This document shows positions 1 to 10,049 of a stretch of 64,000 bases of DNA, piece by piece. Below the pieces are notes generated by a model. The model did no database searches. It was not told the DNA's origin and saw nothing but the letters and a program-made list of their open reading frames with translations. The DNA lies in contig NZ_WHUG01000003.1 in the NCBI RefSeq assembly GCF_009380215.1, forward strand, positions 639,131-703,130, given 5' to 3'. The number at the start of each line of letters is the position of its first letter. Within the stretch, counting starts at the first letter, position 1. Both the position numbers and the translations under genes were made by a program. Source of the DNA: Rugamonas aquatica (GTDB lineage: Bacteria; Pseudomonadota; Gammaproteobacteria; Burkholderiales; Burkholderiaceae_D).

Positions 1-2
1 TG

Positions 3-917
3 GCGCAGCTGGACATCGCCGAGAAGCGCCTGCCGCAGGACGGCCGCATTACGCTGCGCATCGGCGGCAAGCCGGTCGACGTGCGCGTGTCGACGCTGCC
101 GACCGGCCACGGCGAACGCGCGGTGCTGCGTCTGCTGGACAAGGAGGCGGGCCGGCTGGACCTGAACCACCTGGGCATGAGCGAGGCGATGCTGCCGCAG
201 TTCGATGCGCTGATCAACCAGCCGCACGGCATCGTGCTGGTGACCGGGCCGACCGGCTCGGGCAAGACCACCACGCTGTACGCCGCGTTGTCGCTGCTGA
301 ACGCGGCCACCACCAACATCATGACGGTGGAAGACCCGATCGAGTACGACTTGAACGGCGTCGGCCAGACCCAGGTCAACCCGCGCATCGACATGACCTT
401 CGCCAAGGCGCTGCGCGCCATCCTGCGTCAGGATCCGGACGTCATCATGATCGGCGAGATCCGCGACCTGGAAACCGCGCAGATCGCGGTGCAGGCTTCG
501 CTGACCGGCCACCTGGTGCTGGCCACGCTGCACACCAACGATGCGGCGGCGGCGGTCACGCGGCTGCTGGACATGGGCATCGAACCATTCCTGCTGTCGT
601 CGTCGCTGCTGGGCGTGCTGGCGCAGCGGCTGGTGCGCAAACTGTGCGGCAGCTGCAAGAGCTTCGACGGCCAGCAGTGGCACGCGGTCGGCTGCGAGCA
701 TTGCGGCCATACCGGCTACCAGGGCCGGGTCGGCGTCTACGAATTCCTGCAGACGACGGAGCAGATCCGCGCGCAGATCCACAACCGCGCTTCCGAGGCC
801 GAAGTCAAGACGGCGGCGGTGGCGGGCGGCATGCAGACCATGCGCGAAGACGGCGAACGCTGGCTGGCGGCCGGCGTCACCACGCAGGCCGAACTGCTGC
901 GCGTGACCAAAGACTAG
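3..917 (+). CDS. gspE: Type II secretion ATPase GspE (5' end outside window)
   Basis: Cytoplasmic hexameric ATPase that powers pseudopilus assembly in type II secretion. The reading frame is open to the left edge, so only the C-terminal ~304 residues are present. Visible motifs are the Walker A loop [10 protein letters not shown] (near base 250), an Asp box around MTVEDPIEY, the Walker B region [13 protein letters not shown] and the His box [10 protein letters not shown] four-cysteine zinc site of two CxxC pairs lies near bases 640-710, as is usual for GspE and uncommon in PilT. gspF follows after 10 bases. The alternative is a type IV pilus PilB, but the gspF and gspC-like neighbours favour secretion. 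Confidence 0.93.
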   Translation, partial: AQLDIAEKRLPQDGRITLRIGGKPVDVRVSTLPTGHGERAVLRLLDKEAGRLDLNHLGMSEAMLPQFDALINQPHGIVLVTGPTGSGKTTTLYAALSLLNAATTNIMTVEDPIEYDLNGVGQTQVNPRIDMTFAKALRAILRQDPDVIMIGEIRDLETAQIAVQASLTGHLVLATLHTNDAAAAVTRLLDMGIEPFLLSSSLLGVLAQRLVRKLCGSCKSFDGQQWHAVGCEHCGHTGYQGRVGVYEFLQTTEQIRAQIHNRASEAEVKTAAVAGGMQTMREDGERWLAAGVTTQAELLRVTKD

Positions 918-927
918 GCGAACCACG

Positions 928-2148
928 ATGCCCGCATTCCGTTATGAAGCCGTCGACGCCGGCGGCGCCACCAAGAAGGGCGTGCTCAATGCCGACAGCG
1001 CGCGTTCGGCCCGCTCCGAGCTGCGCACGCAAGGCCTGGTGCCGCTCAAGGTGGACGCCATCGCCGCGCAGGTCGACGCCGCCGGCGTGGCCAAGAGCCG
1101 CGGTTTCGGCGAGCGTTTATCCGCCACCGAACTGGCGCTGTTCACGCGCCAGCTGGCCAGCCTGCTGGAAGCGGGGCTGCCGCTGGAGCAGGCCTTCACC
1201 GCCTTGCTGGAACAGGCCGAGCGTCCGTACATGCGCGACCTGATCGCCTCGATCCGCTCCGAAGTGATAGGCGGCGCCGCGCTGTCCGACGTGCTGGGAC
1301 GGCATCCGCGCGACTTCGCCGAGATCTACCGCGCGCTGGTGGCGTCGGGTGAGCAGATCGGCCAGCTGTCACGCGTGCTGTCGCGCCTTGCCGACTACAT
1401 CGAGCGCCGCAACGCCTTGATCCAGAAGGTGCGGCTGGCCTTCACCTATCCGGCCATCGTGACGGTGGTGGCGTTCTCCATCGTGATCTTCCTGCTGACC
1501 TATGTGGTGCCGCAGATCGTCTCGGTGTTCGCCAACACCAAGCAGAAGCTACCGATCCTGACCATCGTCATGCTGGCGGTGTCGGACTTCGTGCGCAACT
1601 ACGGCATCGTGGTGGCGATCCTGCTGGTGGGCGCATGGTTCATGTGGCGCCGGGCGTTACAGAACCCAGTGCTCAAGCGCCGCTGGCACACCTGGCTGCT
1701 GACCGCGCCGCTGTATGGAAAATTCGAACGCAGCCTGAACACGGCGCGCTTCGCCAGCACGCTGGCGATCACCACCGGTTCCGGCGTGCCGATCCTGCGC
1801 GCGCTGGAGACCAGCCGCGATACGCTGTCCAACGTCGCCATGCAGGAGCTGGTGGAAGAGGCCAGCGACGCTGTGCGCGAGGGCGTCAGCCTGGCGCGTT
1901 CGCTGTCGGCGCAAAAGCATTTCCCGCCGATGCTGATCCACATGATCCGCGCCGGCGAAATCACCGGCGAGCTGCCGGCCATGCTGGACCGCGCCGCCGC
2001 CGCGCAGGAAGCCGACCTGGAACGCCGCACGCTGACCATCGCCGGCCTGCTGGAACCGGCGCTGATCCTGGCGATGGGCGTGGTGGTGCTGCTGATCGTG
2101 CTGGCGGTGCTGATGCCTATCATCGAAATTAATCAGCTGGTACGCTGA
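928..2148 (+). CDS. gspF: Type II secretion inner-membrane platform protein GspF
   Basis: Polytopic inner-membrane protein (406 aa, normal for the family) that couples the GspE ATPase to the pseudopilus. It contains the two tandem T2SSF helical domains (roughly residues 70-195 and 270-395). Three hydrophobic segments are visible near 170-192, 220-238 and 374-400. The N-terminus starts MPAFRYEAVDAGG, the standard GspF opening. It sits 10 bases after gspE and 19 bases before the gspC-like gene, so the three are co-transcribed. Confidence 0.95.
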   Translation: MPAFRYEAVDAGGATKKGVLNADSARSARSELRTQGLVPLKVDAIAAQVDAAGVAKSRGFGERLSATELALFTRQLASLLEAGLPLEQAFTALLEQAERPYMRDLIASIRSEVIGGAALSDVLGRHPRDFAEIYRALVASGEQIGQLSRVLSRLADYIERRNALIQKVRLAFTYPAIVTVVAFSIVIFLLTYVVPQIVSVFANTKQKLPILTIVMLAVSDFVRNYGIVVAILLVGAWFMWRRALQNPVLKRRWHTWLLTAPLYGKFERSLNTARFASTLAITTGSGVPILRALETSRDTLSNVAMQELVEEASDAVREGVSLARSLSAQKHFPPMLIHMIRAGEITGELPAMLDRAAAAQEADLERRTLTIAGLLEPALILAMGVVVLLIVLAVLMPIIEINQLVR

Positions 2149-2167
2149 CAGAGGAAGCAAGAGAATC

Positions 2168-2743
2168 ATGAAGCGTTTGCCATTAGTCGTTACCGTTCTT
2201 GCCGTGGTGCTGTTGTCGGCGTCGCTGGCTTACTGGGGGCTGCAGTTGTTCAAGCCGCAGCAGCGCGCCATCGCCGCGCCGCCGCTGCAGGTCGCCGCGC
2301 CCTTGAACATCGAGGCCGCCAAAGGCCTGTTCGGCGGCCAGATCACCGTCGCCGCCGTCAGCAACTACCAGCTCAGGGGCGTGATCGCCGCGCGCGGCGA
2401 AGACAGCGCCGCCATCATCGTGGTCGACGGCCAGCCGCCGCTGGCGCTGGGCGTGGGCCGCGAGGTGGTGCCGGGCGTGACCGTCAAGGAAGTGCATGCC
2501 AAGTATGTGGTGTTGTCCGAGGGCGGTGCGCTCAAGCGCGTGGAGCTGGCCGCCGATACCGGCGCCAGCGCCGCGCCGCCGCCATCGCTGCTGCCCGGCG
2601 CTCCGGGCCAGCAGCCGTTGCCGCAGATCGCGCCGCCGCAGGCGCCGCCTTCGCAGCCGCCACCGCCGCAGCAACCGCCGCAGCGGTCCAGCGTTTCGTC
2701 CACCACCATTGCTCCCGGTCCCGGTTCCGACCGTACACAATAG
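2168..2743 (+). CDS. Type II secretion protein GspC-like, with Pro/Gln-rich tail
   Basis: Single-pass inner-membrane protein of the GspC type, expected to link the inner-membrane platform to the GspD secretin. Residues 5-28 form one membrane anchor. Residues 45-130 resemble the periplasmic homology region (NYQLRGVIAARG, then a beta-rich stretch). The last ~55 residues are almost all Pro, Gln, Ala and Ser, and no PDZ domain follows, so the protein (191 aa) is shorter than classical GspC. It follows gspF by 19 bases. The homology-region match is by eye. The role as the GspC of this operon is inferred from context. Confidence 0.75.
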   Translation: MKRLPLVVTVLAVVLLSASLAYWGLQLFKPQQRAIAAPPLQVAAPLNIEAAKGLFGGQITVAAVSNYQLRGVIAARGEDSAAIIVVDGQPPLALGVGREVVPGVTVKEVHAKYVVLSEGGALKRVELAADTGASAAPPPSLLPGAPGQQPLPQIAPPQAPPSQPPPPQQPPQRSSVSSTTIAPGPGSDRTQ

Positions 2744-2752
2744 GACATCCCC

Positions 2753-5005
2753 ATGGTCATTCCCCGTACCCTGGCCGCAGCTTTTTGCTGCGGTTTTTTG
2801 TTGGCGGCCGCAATCGGCCTGCCTGCCGCCGCGCAAACCCCCACATCCACCGCCACCTCGGTCGCGCCGGACGCCTCCATCAAGCCGCGGCCCAAGGTCG
2901 CGCTGGTGCTGTCCGGCGGCGGCGCGCGCGGCTTCGCCCATATCGGCGTGCTGCGCGCCTTGCAGGAGCTGCGCGTGCCGGTCGACTTCGTGGTCGGCAC
3001 CAGCATGGGCAGCGTGGTCGGCGGCGCCTATGCTGCCGGCAGTTCGGTCGAACAGCTTGAGCAGCTGGTGCGCCGCACCGACTGGAACTCCGTGGTGGCG
3101 GATCGTCCACCGCGCGATGAGCTGGTGTATCGCCGCCGCGAAGAGGATTTGCTGCTGCCGTCGCGTATCGAGTTCGGCGCCAAGCTCGATGGCATCTCGC
3201 TGCCGCCTGCCGCCGCCGGCAACGAGGCGCTGGAGCTGGCGCTGACCCGCGTGCTGCCGCACGGCGCGCGCGACAAGCCGGTCAATCTGCTGCAGCTGCC
3301 GTTCCGCTCGGTGGCCTCGGACCTGGTGACGGGCGAGCTGGTGGAACTGAACGATACGCCGCTGTTCCTGGCGATGCGCGCCTCGCTGGCGGTGCCGGGC
3401 GTGTTCGCGCCGGTGCGGGTCAATCAGCGCTTGCTGGTGGACGGTGGCCTGGTGCGCAACCTGCCGGTCGACGTGGCGCGCGAAATGGGCGCGGACATCA
3501 TCATCGCCGTCAACGTCGGCACGCCGCTGGCGCAGGAGAAGGAACTGATCAGCGCGGTCAGCGTGGCGCAGCAGATGCTGCAGATCCTGACCGAACAGAA
3601 CGTGCAGCGCTCGCTCAAGGAGCTGCGCCCCAGCGACGTGCTGCTGGCGCCCGACCTGGGCGGCATCGGCTTCCTCGATTTCGCCCGCCACGACCACGCG
3701 ATGAAGGCCGGCGAGGCGGCGGTGCGCTCGATGAGCGCGCAGCTGGTCAAGCTGGCGTTGCCGGAGGCGCAGTATGCGGCGTATGAAGTCAAGCGCCTGT
3801 CGGCGCCGGTGGGCATAGACCAGCCGGTGCGGCTGGCCAAGCTGGAGGTGGCGCCGAGCGGCCGCATCAATCCGAAGGAACTGGAAGTGCAGTCCGGGCT
3901 GCAGGTCGGGCAGCTGGTCACGAACGAACAGGCGCAGGCGGCCGGCAACCAGCTGTTCGGCCGCGGCGACCTGGCGCGGGTGGAAACCGAAGTCCATGAC
4001 GACAAGGATGGCCGCAGCGTGCTCATCAAGCCGACCGAGGCCGACTGGGCGCGCAGCCGCCTGCGCGTGGGCCTGGAGCTGACCAGCGATTTCACCGAGA
4101 ACAATGCGTTCGAGCTGAAGGTGATGCATGTGCTGTCGTCGCTGAACGACTGGGGCGCCGAGCTGCGCACCATCGGCCGCGTCGGCACCGAGCGCGCGCT
4201 GGGCGTGCAGTTCTGGCAGCCGCTGGGCGCGGGCTCGCAATGGTATGTGGCGCCGTCGCTGCAATACAATTCGGCGGCGGTCGATATCTTCAACCAGAGC
4301 GGCTTCCGCCAGGCGCGCTACGCCTACAACAGCCAGAGCGGCAGCGTGGCGCTGGGGCGCCAGCTGGGCCATTGGGGCGACATCCGCTACGGCGTGTCGC
4401 GCGAGAAGCAAGTCTTCCACCAGAGCATACCGGAAGACCGCACCGAGCTCAGCGAGATACAGACCGTGCAGCAGCTGAGCTTCAATATCGACAGCCTCGA
4501 CACGGTGGCCTTTCCGACGCGCGGCACGCTGTTCTCGCTGGACTGGCAGCGCCTGATGCACAGCGGCTCCAGCGGCGCCGTGCCGACGCGCCAGAGCGTG
4601 CAGGGCTTGCAAGCCTTCCATGTGGACCGCTGGGCCGGCCATGTGTATGCGGAATGGTCGCGCAGCCAGGGCGGCGGATCGGCGAATAACCTGGGCGGCT
4701 TCCTGCGCCTGTCCGGTTCGACGCCGCAATCCATCATCGGCGACCGCACCCTGCTGGGACGGGTGGTGATGGCGCGCAGCATAGGCGCGATGCCGGCCGC
4801 GCTGGGCGGCGATGTGCGGCTGGGCTTTTCGCTGGAGGCGGGCGGCGCGTACAGCCCGACCAGCCCGTTGCGCTGGGGTTCGCTGCACCAGGCGGCCAGC
4901 GGCTTCTTCGCGGTCGATACGCGTTTCGGCCCGCTGTACCTGGGCGCCGGCACCACCAAGGGCGGCAACAGCAGCGCCTATCTGTTCCTCGGTCCTATCT
5001 GGTAG
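2753..5005 (+). CDS. Patatin-like phospholipase with POTRA and outer-membrane barrel (PlpD/type Vd-like)
   Basis: Predicted outer-membrane protein (750 aa) whose N-terminal patatin domain hydrolyses lipids. A signal peptide covers about residues 1-27. The patatin domain shows the oxyanion loop GGGARGFAHIG (near 55), nucleophile GTSMGS (near 83) and the catalytic Asp in DGGLVRNLP (near 230). After residue ~370 a POTRA-like segment leads into a long beta-rich region of the bacterial surface-antigen (BamA/TpsB) type up to the C-terminus. This is the domain order of Pseudomonas PlpD. It begins 9 bases after the gspC-like gene, so it may be co-transcribed with the secretion genes. The stop overlaps the convergent regulator by 11 bases. 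Confidence 0.88.
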   Translation: MVIPRTLAAAFCCGFLLAAAIGLPAAAQTPTSTATSVAPDASIKPRPKVALVLSGGGARGFAHIGVLRALQELRVPVDFVVGTSMGSVVGGAYAAGSSVEQLEQLVRRTDWNSVVADRPPRDELVYRRREEDLLLPSRIEFGAKLDGISLPPAAAGNEALELALTRVLPHGARDKPVNLLQLPFRSVASDLVTGELVELNDTPLFLAMRASLAVPGVFAPVRVNQRLLVDGGLVRNLPVDVAREMGADIIIAVNVGTPLAQEKELISAVSVAQQMLQILTEQNVQRSLKELRPSDVLLAPDLGGIGFLDFARHDHAMKAGEAAVRSMSAQLVKLALPEAQYAAYEVKRLSAPVGIDQPVRLAKLEVAPSGRINPKELEVQSGLQVGQLVTNEQAQAAGNQLFGRGDLARVETEVHDDKDGRSVLIKPTEADWARSRLRVGLELTSDFTENNAFELKVMHVLSSLNDWGAELRTIGRVGTERALGVQFWQPLGAGSQWYVAPSLQYNSAAVDIFNQSGFRQARYAYNSQSGSVALGRQLGHWGDIRYGVSREKQVFHQSIPEDRTELSEIQTVQQLSFNIDSLDTVAFPTRGTLFSLDWQRLMHSGSSGAVPTRQSVQGLQAFHVDRWAGHVYAEWSRSQGGGSANNLGGFLRLSGSTPQSIIGDRTLLGRVVMARSIGAMPAALGGDVRLGFSLEAGGAYSPTSPLRWGSLHQAASGFFAVDTRFGPLYLGAGTTKGGNSSAYLFLGPIW

Positions 5006-5753
5006 CAGGCGGTGCAGGCGGCGCGCGGCGCAGCGCGGTGAAGGCGGCAAATTCCCACGAGCGGAAGCCGACCAGCAGCGTGAAGCCGTCGCGCTCGTGC
5101 GGCGCCAGCTTGCGGTCGCTCTGGTGCAGCCGCGCCAGTTCGCCGGCCAGTTGCTGGATGCGGCCCACCAGTTCCTCGGCGCTGGGCAGCGACAGCCGCG
5201 CGGGCAGGCACAGCAGCGTTTCGCCGGCGCCGTCGAAGCTGCCGCCGAAATAATCGTGCACCGCGTGCTCGCGGAAGAATTGCTGCACCGGGCCGTCCGG
5301 CAGCCAGCGGAAGGCGTTCGACACGCGCAGGCGGTAGCGGTTCATCGGCTTGAGTTCGATCACGCCCAGCCGGTCCAGCTCGGCCAGCAGCAGGATGCAT
5401 TCGGGTTCGGTCAGGTTGTAGGTTTCCAGCACCTGCTCCAGCGTCCAGTGGCCCAGGCAGCAGATCGCCATCAGCAGCAGGTGGGGCTGCGCCAGCAGCG
5501 ATTTTTCCTGCGTCAGCGTCAGCGCGTCCGCCTGCGGCGTGGCGTCGGCCGCGCCGCGCAGCACATCCTCCATCGCCACCCCGGCCGCCTTGCAGATCTG
5601 CGCCAGCCGCGACAGCGACATATCCTGCTGGCCGAACATGCGCTTGACGCTCGATTCGCTCATGGCGATCCGTTCGGCCAGCATTTTGTAGGTGACGCCG
5701 GCGGCCCGCATCTGGGTCCGCAAGACTTGCAGCAGCAATTCCGGTGAGCTCAT
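4995..5753 (-). CDS. XRE-family helix-turn-helix regulator
   Basis: DNA-binding regulator of 252 aa. An N-terminal Cro/XRE helix-turn-helix covers about residues 12-68 (LAERIAMSESSVKRMFG is the recognition region). The long C-terminal half has no motif I recognise. The open frame extends 29 codons further upstream, but the ATG at 5753 (MSSPELLLQ) puts the HTH in its usual place. An imperfect palindrome 25 bases upstream (5779-5797) could be an autoregulatory operator. Ligand and targets are unknown. Confidence 0.8.
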   Translation of the reverse strand: MSSPELLLQVLRTQMRAAGVTYKMLAERIAMSESSVKRMFGQQDMSLSRLAQICKAAGVAMEDVLRGAADATPQADALTLTQEKSLLAQPHLLLMAICCLGHWTLEQVLETYNLTEPECILLLAELDRLGVIELKPMNRYRLRVSNAFRWLPDGPVQQFFREHAVHDYFGGSFDGAGETLLCLPARLSLPSAEELVGRIQQLAGELARLHQSDRKLAPHERDGFTLLVGFRSWEFAAFTALRRAPPAPPATR

Positions 5754-5778
5754 ACCCTGCCTAGCTAAAAAAACAAAA

Positions 5779-5797
5779 GGTATCGTAACACGGTACC
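5779..5797. promoter_or_regulatory. Imperfect palindrome upstream of the XRE regulator
   Basis: GGTATCGT-aac-ACGGTACC, two 8-base half-sites with one mismatch pair, lies just before the regulator start at 5753. The position suits an autoregulatory operator. No experimental or homology support is available. Confidence 0.35.
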
Positions 5798-5908
5798 GGA
5801 TGGCGTGAAAAGCAGAGCCTGGAATAATCGGGTGGTACATCGGGCGGAAGTGGGGGACACTGCGGGCACGCTGTCCCTCGCAGCAGGGATGGCACCGGAT
5901 AACCCTAG

Positions 5909-5934
5909 AGCGGGCGCCACTACCGGCGCCCGCT
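5909..5934 (-). terminator. Hairpin downstream of the small gene after hslU
   Basis: Perfect 10-base inverted repeat AGCGGGCGCC/GGCGCCCGCT with a 6-base loop, 5 bases past the stop of the 68-aa gene. It has no T-run on the minus strand, so it is a transcript-end hairpin at best. Confidence 0.5.
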
Positions 5935-5939
5935 GACGG

Positions 5940-6146
5940 TTATTTTTCCTCCGGGTCCGGCTTCAGGCTGATCTTGGCCAGCAGGCGCTTGGCCGCCTGG
6001 CGGTCGACCGACTGCGGCTTGGCATGCGGACCGGCGCCACCGGCGCGCGCCTTGGCCGCCAGCGCCACCGGATTGCGCGGCGGTTTCTGCGATGGTTCGA
6101 CGCGCATCGTCATCTTCTGCCGCGTCGCCAGTGCCTTGTTTGCCAT
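5940..6146 (-). CDS. Small basic protein of unknown function downstream of hslU
   Basis: A 68-aa protein rich in Lys, Arg, Ala and Pro, with no membrane segment, signal peptide or cysteine. I do not recognise a family. It starts 12 bases after the hslU stop on the same strand, followed by a hairpin, so it is probably the last gene of the hslVU transcript. Its start is preceded by GGAGGCCGGGGC, a good ribosome binding site. That supports it being real despite its low complexity. Confidence 0.6.
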   Translation of the reverse strand: MANKALATRQKMTMRVEPSQKPPRNPVALAAKARAGGAGPHAKPQSVDRQAAKRLLAKISLKPDPEEK

Positions 6147-6158
6147 GCCCCGGCCTCC

Positions 6159-7495
<1,337 letters not shown>

Positions 7496-7499
<4 letters not shown>

Positions 7500-8038
7500 G
7501 CTGGGTCCAGTGTCTCGATGATGTGGTTCAGATTGGTGTAGATGCACAACTCGCCGGCGATGGTCAGTGACTTTTTGACGATTTCCGACGGCGACAGTTC
7601 CGTATTTTCCACCAGCGCCTTGGCCGCCGACTGCGCGTAGGTGCCGCCGGAGCCGATGGCGCCGATGCCGTCTTCCGGCTCCAGCACGTCGCCGTTGCCG
7701 GTGATGACCAGCGTCGATTCGCTGTCGGCCACCAGCAGCATCGCCTCCAGGCGGCGCAGCACGCGGTCGGTGCGCCAGTCCTTGGCCAGCTCGACCGAGG
7801 CGCGCAGCAGGTTGCCCTGGTGTTTTTCCAGCTTGCCTTCGAAGCGGTCGAGCAGGGTGAAGGCGTCGGCGGTGCCGCCGGCGAAGCCGACCAGCACCTT
7901 GCCCTGATAAACCTTGCGCACCTTGCGGGCCGTGCCCTTCATGACGATATTGCCCAGCGTGACCTGGCCGTCGCCGCCCAGCGCGACTTGCTTGCCGCGA
8001 CGTACGCACAGGATGGTGGTGCCGTGAAATTGTTCCAT
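7496..8038 (-). CDS. hslV: ATP-dependent protease peptidase subunit HslV
   Basis: Proteasome-related threonine peptidase, double hexamer partner of HslU. Starting at the ATG at 8038 gives [14 protein letters not shown]. The catalytic Thr is exposed after removal of the short propeptide before TTILCVRR. The motif [10 protein letters not shown] follows. Length is 180 aa, normal. The start is preceded by GAGG at about 6 bases spacing. An upstream in-frame ATG would add 11 unusual residues and was not used. Confidence 0.97.
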
Positions 8039-8108
8039 AGTTACCTCAAAGTAATGACGCGAACTGCTCAAGACTGAAAAATGGGGCTGGACCTGGAAAT
8101 TACAAGTT

Positions 8109-9446
8109 TCAGTATTTGTGCGGGTAGATGCGGGCGATGTCGGCGTAGCCCAGCAGGCGCAGCAGCGCCGTCACCAGGTGGTTGACGTCGCGGAATTCGA
8201 TCTTCTTGCCCAACTGTAGCAGGCTGGCGTGCAGCTGGTTGGCGCAGGCGTAGTCGATGCGCGTCAGGCGCGAGCAGTCGAACACCAGGGTCTGGTACTG
8301 ATCTGCATAGTGCTGGATCTGGCCGAGTAAAGGGCCGAGCTGGCCTTCCAGTTGCGGCGGCAGCATGAAGCGGTCGGGCGCGGCCGATACCGACGCCGAC
8401 GGCCGCTGCGCCGTGGCGGTGGCCACCTTGTGCGGCGCCACGAAAGAGGGCGGCGACACTTCGAAGGTGACGCAGTAGTCCATGCCGGTTTCCTCGAATT
8501 CCTTCTCGCGGTTCAGCAGTTGCAGCAGTTCCAGCAGCAGCAGCCACGGCGCCTCGGTATCGTCGCGGCGGCCGATGGCGATGCCGTCGCGTATCAGCGC
8601 GGCCAGGCCGTCGGCGCCCACCAGGATCAGCTCGCGCTGCTGGGCTTGCAGCTTGCGCAGGGTGTCGAGCAGCAGCGCGCAGCCGCCGGGCTCGACCGCC
8701 GTGACGCGGCTGAACTCCAGCCGCAGCAGCGGACTGTCGGCGGCGGCCAGGCGCAGGCGGTCCAGCTGGGCGGCGATGTGCGCATCCAGCGTGCCGGCGA
8801 AGGCTTCGGTCGGCGTCAGGCCGGCCCAGCCGGGCGAGGCGGCGGCCAGCGCGGCCGGCGCGTTCCACGGTGGCGGCGAGGTTTCGAAGGTGCTGGCGTA
8901 GTCGATCGACAGATTGTCGAAGCGGTCGCGCTGGCCATCGACCTGGTAGAGGTCGAACAACATCCACCAGACGGTGCGGTCGCCGTTGGCCTCGGCCAGG
9001 CTGGCGTTGAGCAACTGTTCGGCCACGGCGGCCTGGCCGTTGGCGTACAGGATGGCGATTTCTTCCACCACCGGCGCGGTTTCGGCGGCCACGGCCAGCT
9101 GCGGCAAGTCGTCGTCGCGCAGCAGCAGGGTGGTGGGGATGTCGGCCTGGGCCTGGGTGTCGGGGCCGCCGTCGGCGTGGGCGGCGGCTTTGGGTCTGGC
9201 GGGCCGGGCGGCGCGCTGGCTGCCCCAGGCCGGTTCGGGTTCGTTGAAAATGTCGAAGGTCATCGCCGATTCGATGGCGTCGATCTTCATCGCGGTGGCG
9301 CGGGCGATCTCGCGCTGGCGGGCTTGCTGTTGCTGGCGTTCGAGCTCGCTGTTGGCGGCCATCCGCGCGGCCTCGTCATCGTCGCCCGGGGCGGGCTGGG
9401 TGGTGGCCGGGGCGTCGGTCTTCTTGAAGATGGAGAACAGTCCCAC
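8109..9446 (-). CDS. Protein with two STAS-like halves
   Basis: Cytoplasmic protein of 445 aa with an internal duplication. A charged, Gln-rich N-terminus (to about residue 90) is followed by two units. Each contains a segment of the form (D/E)LxQ...FxxxxxDYxxTFExSPPP, as in [13 protein letters not shown] and [13 protein letters not shown]. Each then has a STAS-like beta-alpha fold (the second has [19 protein letters not shown]). STAS domains often act as anti-anti-sigma or scaffold modules, but the specific role is unknown. The GTG at 9446 is chosen because GAGGATC stands 5-6 bases before it and the product then begins VGLFSIFKK. The in-frame ATG at 9458 has no binding site. It is separated from dksA by a terminator. 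Confidence 0.7.
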   Translation of the reverse strand: MGLFSIFKKTDAPATTQPAPGDDDEAARMAANSELERQQQQARQREIARATAMKIDAIESAMTFDIFNEPEPAWGSQRAARPARPKAAAHADGGPDTQAQADIPTTLLLRDDDLPQLAVAAETAPVVEEIAILYANGQAAVAEQLLNASLAEANGDRTVWWMLFDLYQVDGQRDRFDNLSIDYASTFETSPPPWNAPAALAAASPGWAGLTPTEAFAGTLDAHIAAQLDRLRLAAADSPLLRLEFSRVTAVEPGGCALLLDTLRKLQAQQRELILVGADGLAALIRDGIAIGRRDDTEAPWLLLLELLQLLNREKEFEETGMDYCVTFEVSPPSFVAPHKVATATAQRPSASVSAAPDRFMLPPQLEGQLGPLLGQIQHYADQYQTLVFDCSRLTRIDYACANQLHASLLQLGKKIEFRDVNHLVTALLRLLGYADIARIYPHKY

Positions 9447-9469
9447 GCTGATCCTCATGGTTTGCCGTA

Positions 9470-9500
9470 AAAAAAAGCACGCGGCTGCGTGCTTTTTTTA
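9470..9500 (-). terminator. Intrinsic terminator after dksA
   Basis: AAGCACGC-ggct-GCGTGCTT stem flanked by A-run and T-run on both sides. It ends the dksA transcript 14 bases after its stop and could work in both directions. Confidence 0.88.
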
Positions 9501-9513
9501 ACGTCATCGCGAA

Positions 9514-9960
9514 TTAATCGCCGTACAGTTTCTGCTTCAGTTCGCGGCGTTGCTGCGCTTCCAGCGACAGCGTCGCGGTCGGACGGGCGATCAGGCGTGG
9601 AATGCCGATCGGTTCGCCGGTTTCTTCGCACCAGCCGTAGTCGCCGCCGTCGATGGCAACGATCGATTGCTGGACCTTTTTCAGCAGCTTGCGCTCGCGG
9701 TCGCGGGTGCGCAGTTCCAGCGCGTGTTCTTCTTCGATGGTGGCGCGGTCGGCCGGGTCCGGCACCAGCACGGTTTCGCGCAGGTGTTCGGTGGTTTCGC
9801 CGGCATTTTTCAACAGCTCTTTTTCAAGCGCTTGCAGCTTGGCTTTGAAAAAGGCCATTTGCGCCGGATTCATATAATCCTTCTCATCCATCTTCAGAAT
9901 TTCTTCTTCGGTCAGGATGCGCTCGGCGGCTGCGGGGGTCGATTTATTAGTTTTGGTCAT
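9514..9960 (-). CDS. dksA: RNA polymerase-binding transcription factor DksA (zinc-finger cysteines lost)
   Basis: Binds the RNA polymerase secondary channel and works with ppGpp in the stringent response. Length is 148 aa. The coiled-coil has the tip region DPADRA (near residue 80), including the two acidic residues needed for activity. The globular domain normally holds C-x2-C-x17-C-x2-C. Here it reads C-x2-T-x17-S-x2-A (WCEETGEPIG, then TLSLEAQ), so no zinc can be bound in the usual way. This form is common in Burkholderiales and resembles the zinc-independent paralogues of other bacteria. The gene stands alone with its own terminator. Confidence 0.95.
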   Translation of the reverse strand: MTKTNKSTPAAAERILTEEEILKMDEKDYMNPAQMAFFKAKLQALEKELLKNAGETTEHLRETVLVPDPADRATIEEEHALELRTRDRERKLLKKVQQSIVAIDGGDYGWCEETGEPIGIPRLIARPTATLSLEAQQRRELKQKLYGD

Positions 9961-10003
9961 AACTTCGCTTACCTTCGATACGACAGAGTTTTCAATTAAT
10001 CAG

Positions 10004-10044
10004 CCCGGATTTCGTGGCTATTTAGCCATCCCCACAAAACCCGG
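10004..10044 (-). promoter_or_regulatory. Nested inverted repeats between the CobW-type gene and dksA
   Basis: Outer arms CCCGGATTTCGTGG and CCACAAAACCCGG pair with a few wobbles. Inside, TGGCTA-tt-TAGCCA is a perfect repeat. It lies 5 bases past the CobW-type stop and 43 bases before dksA. It could be a transcript-end hairpin for the former or part of the dksA leader. No T-run is present. Confidence 0.4.
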
Positions 10045-10049
10045 ATAGT

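Noticed and set aside
2183..5050. 955-codon open frame on the minus strand opposite gspC and the patatin gene
   Set aside because: His/Arg/Gln/Ala-rich translation with no motifs. It is an antisense shadow produced by GC-rich third positions of the plus-strand genes.
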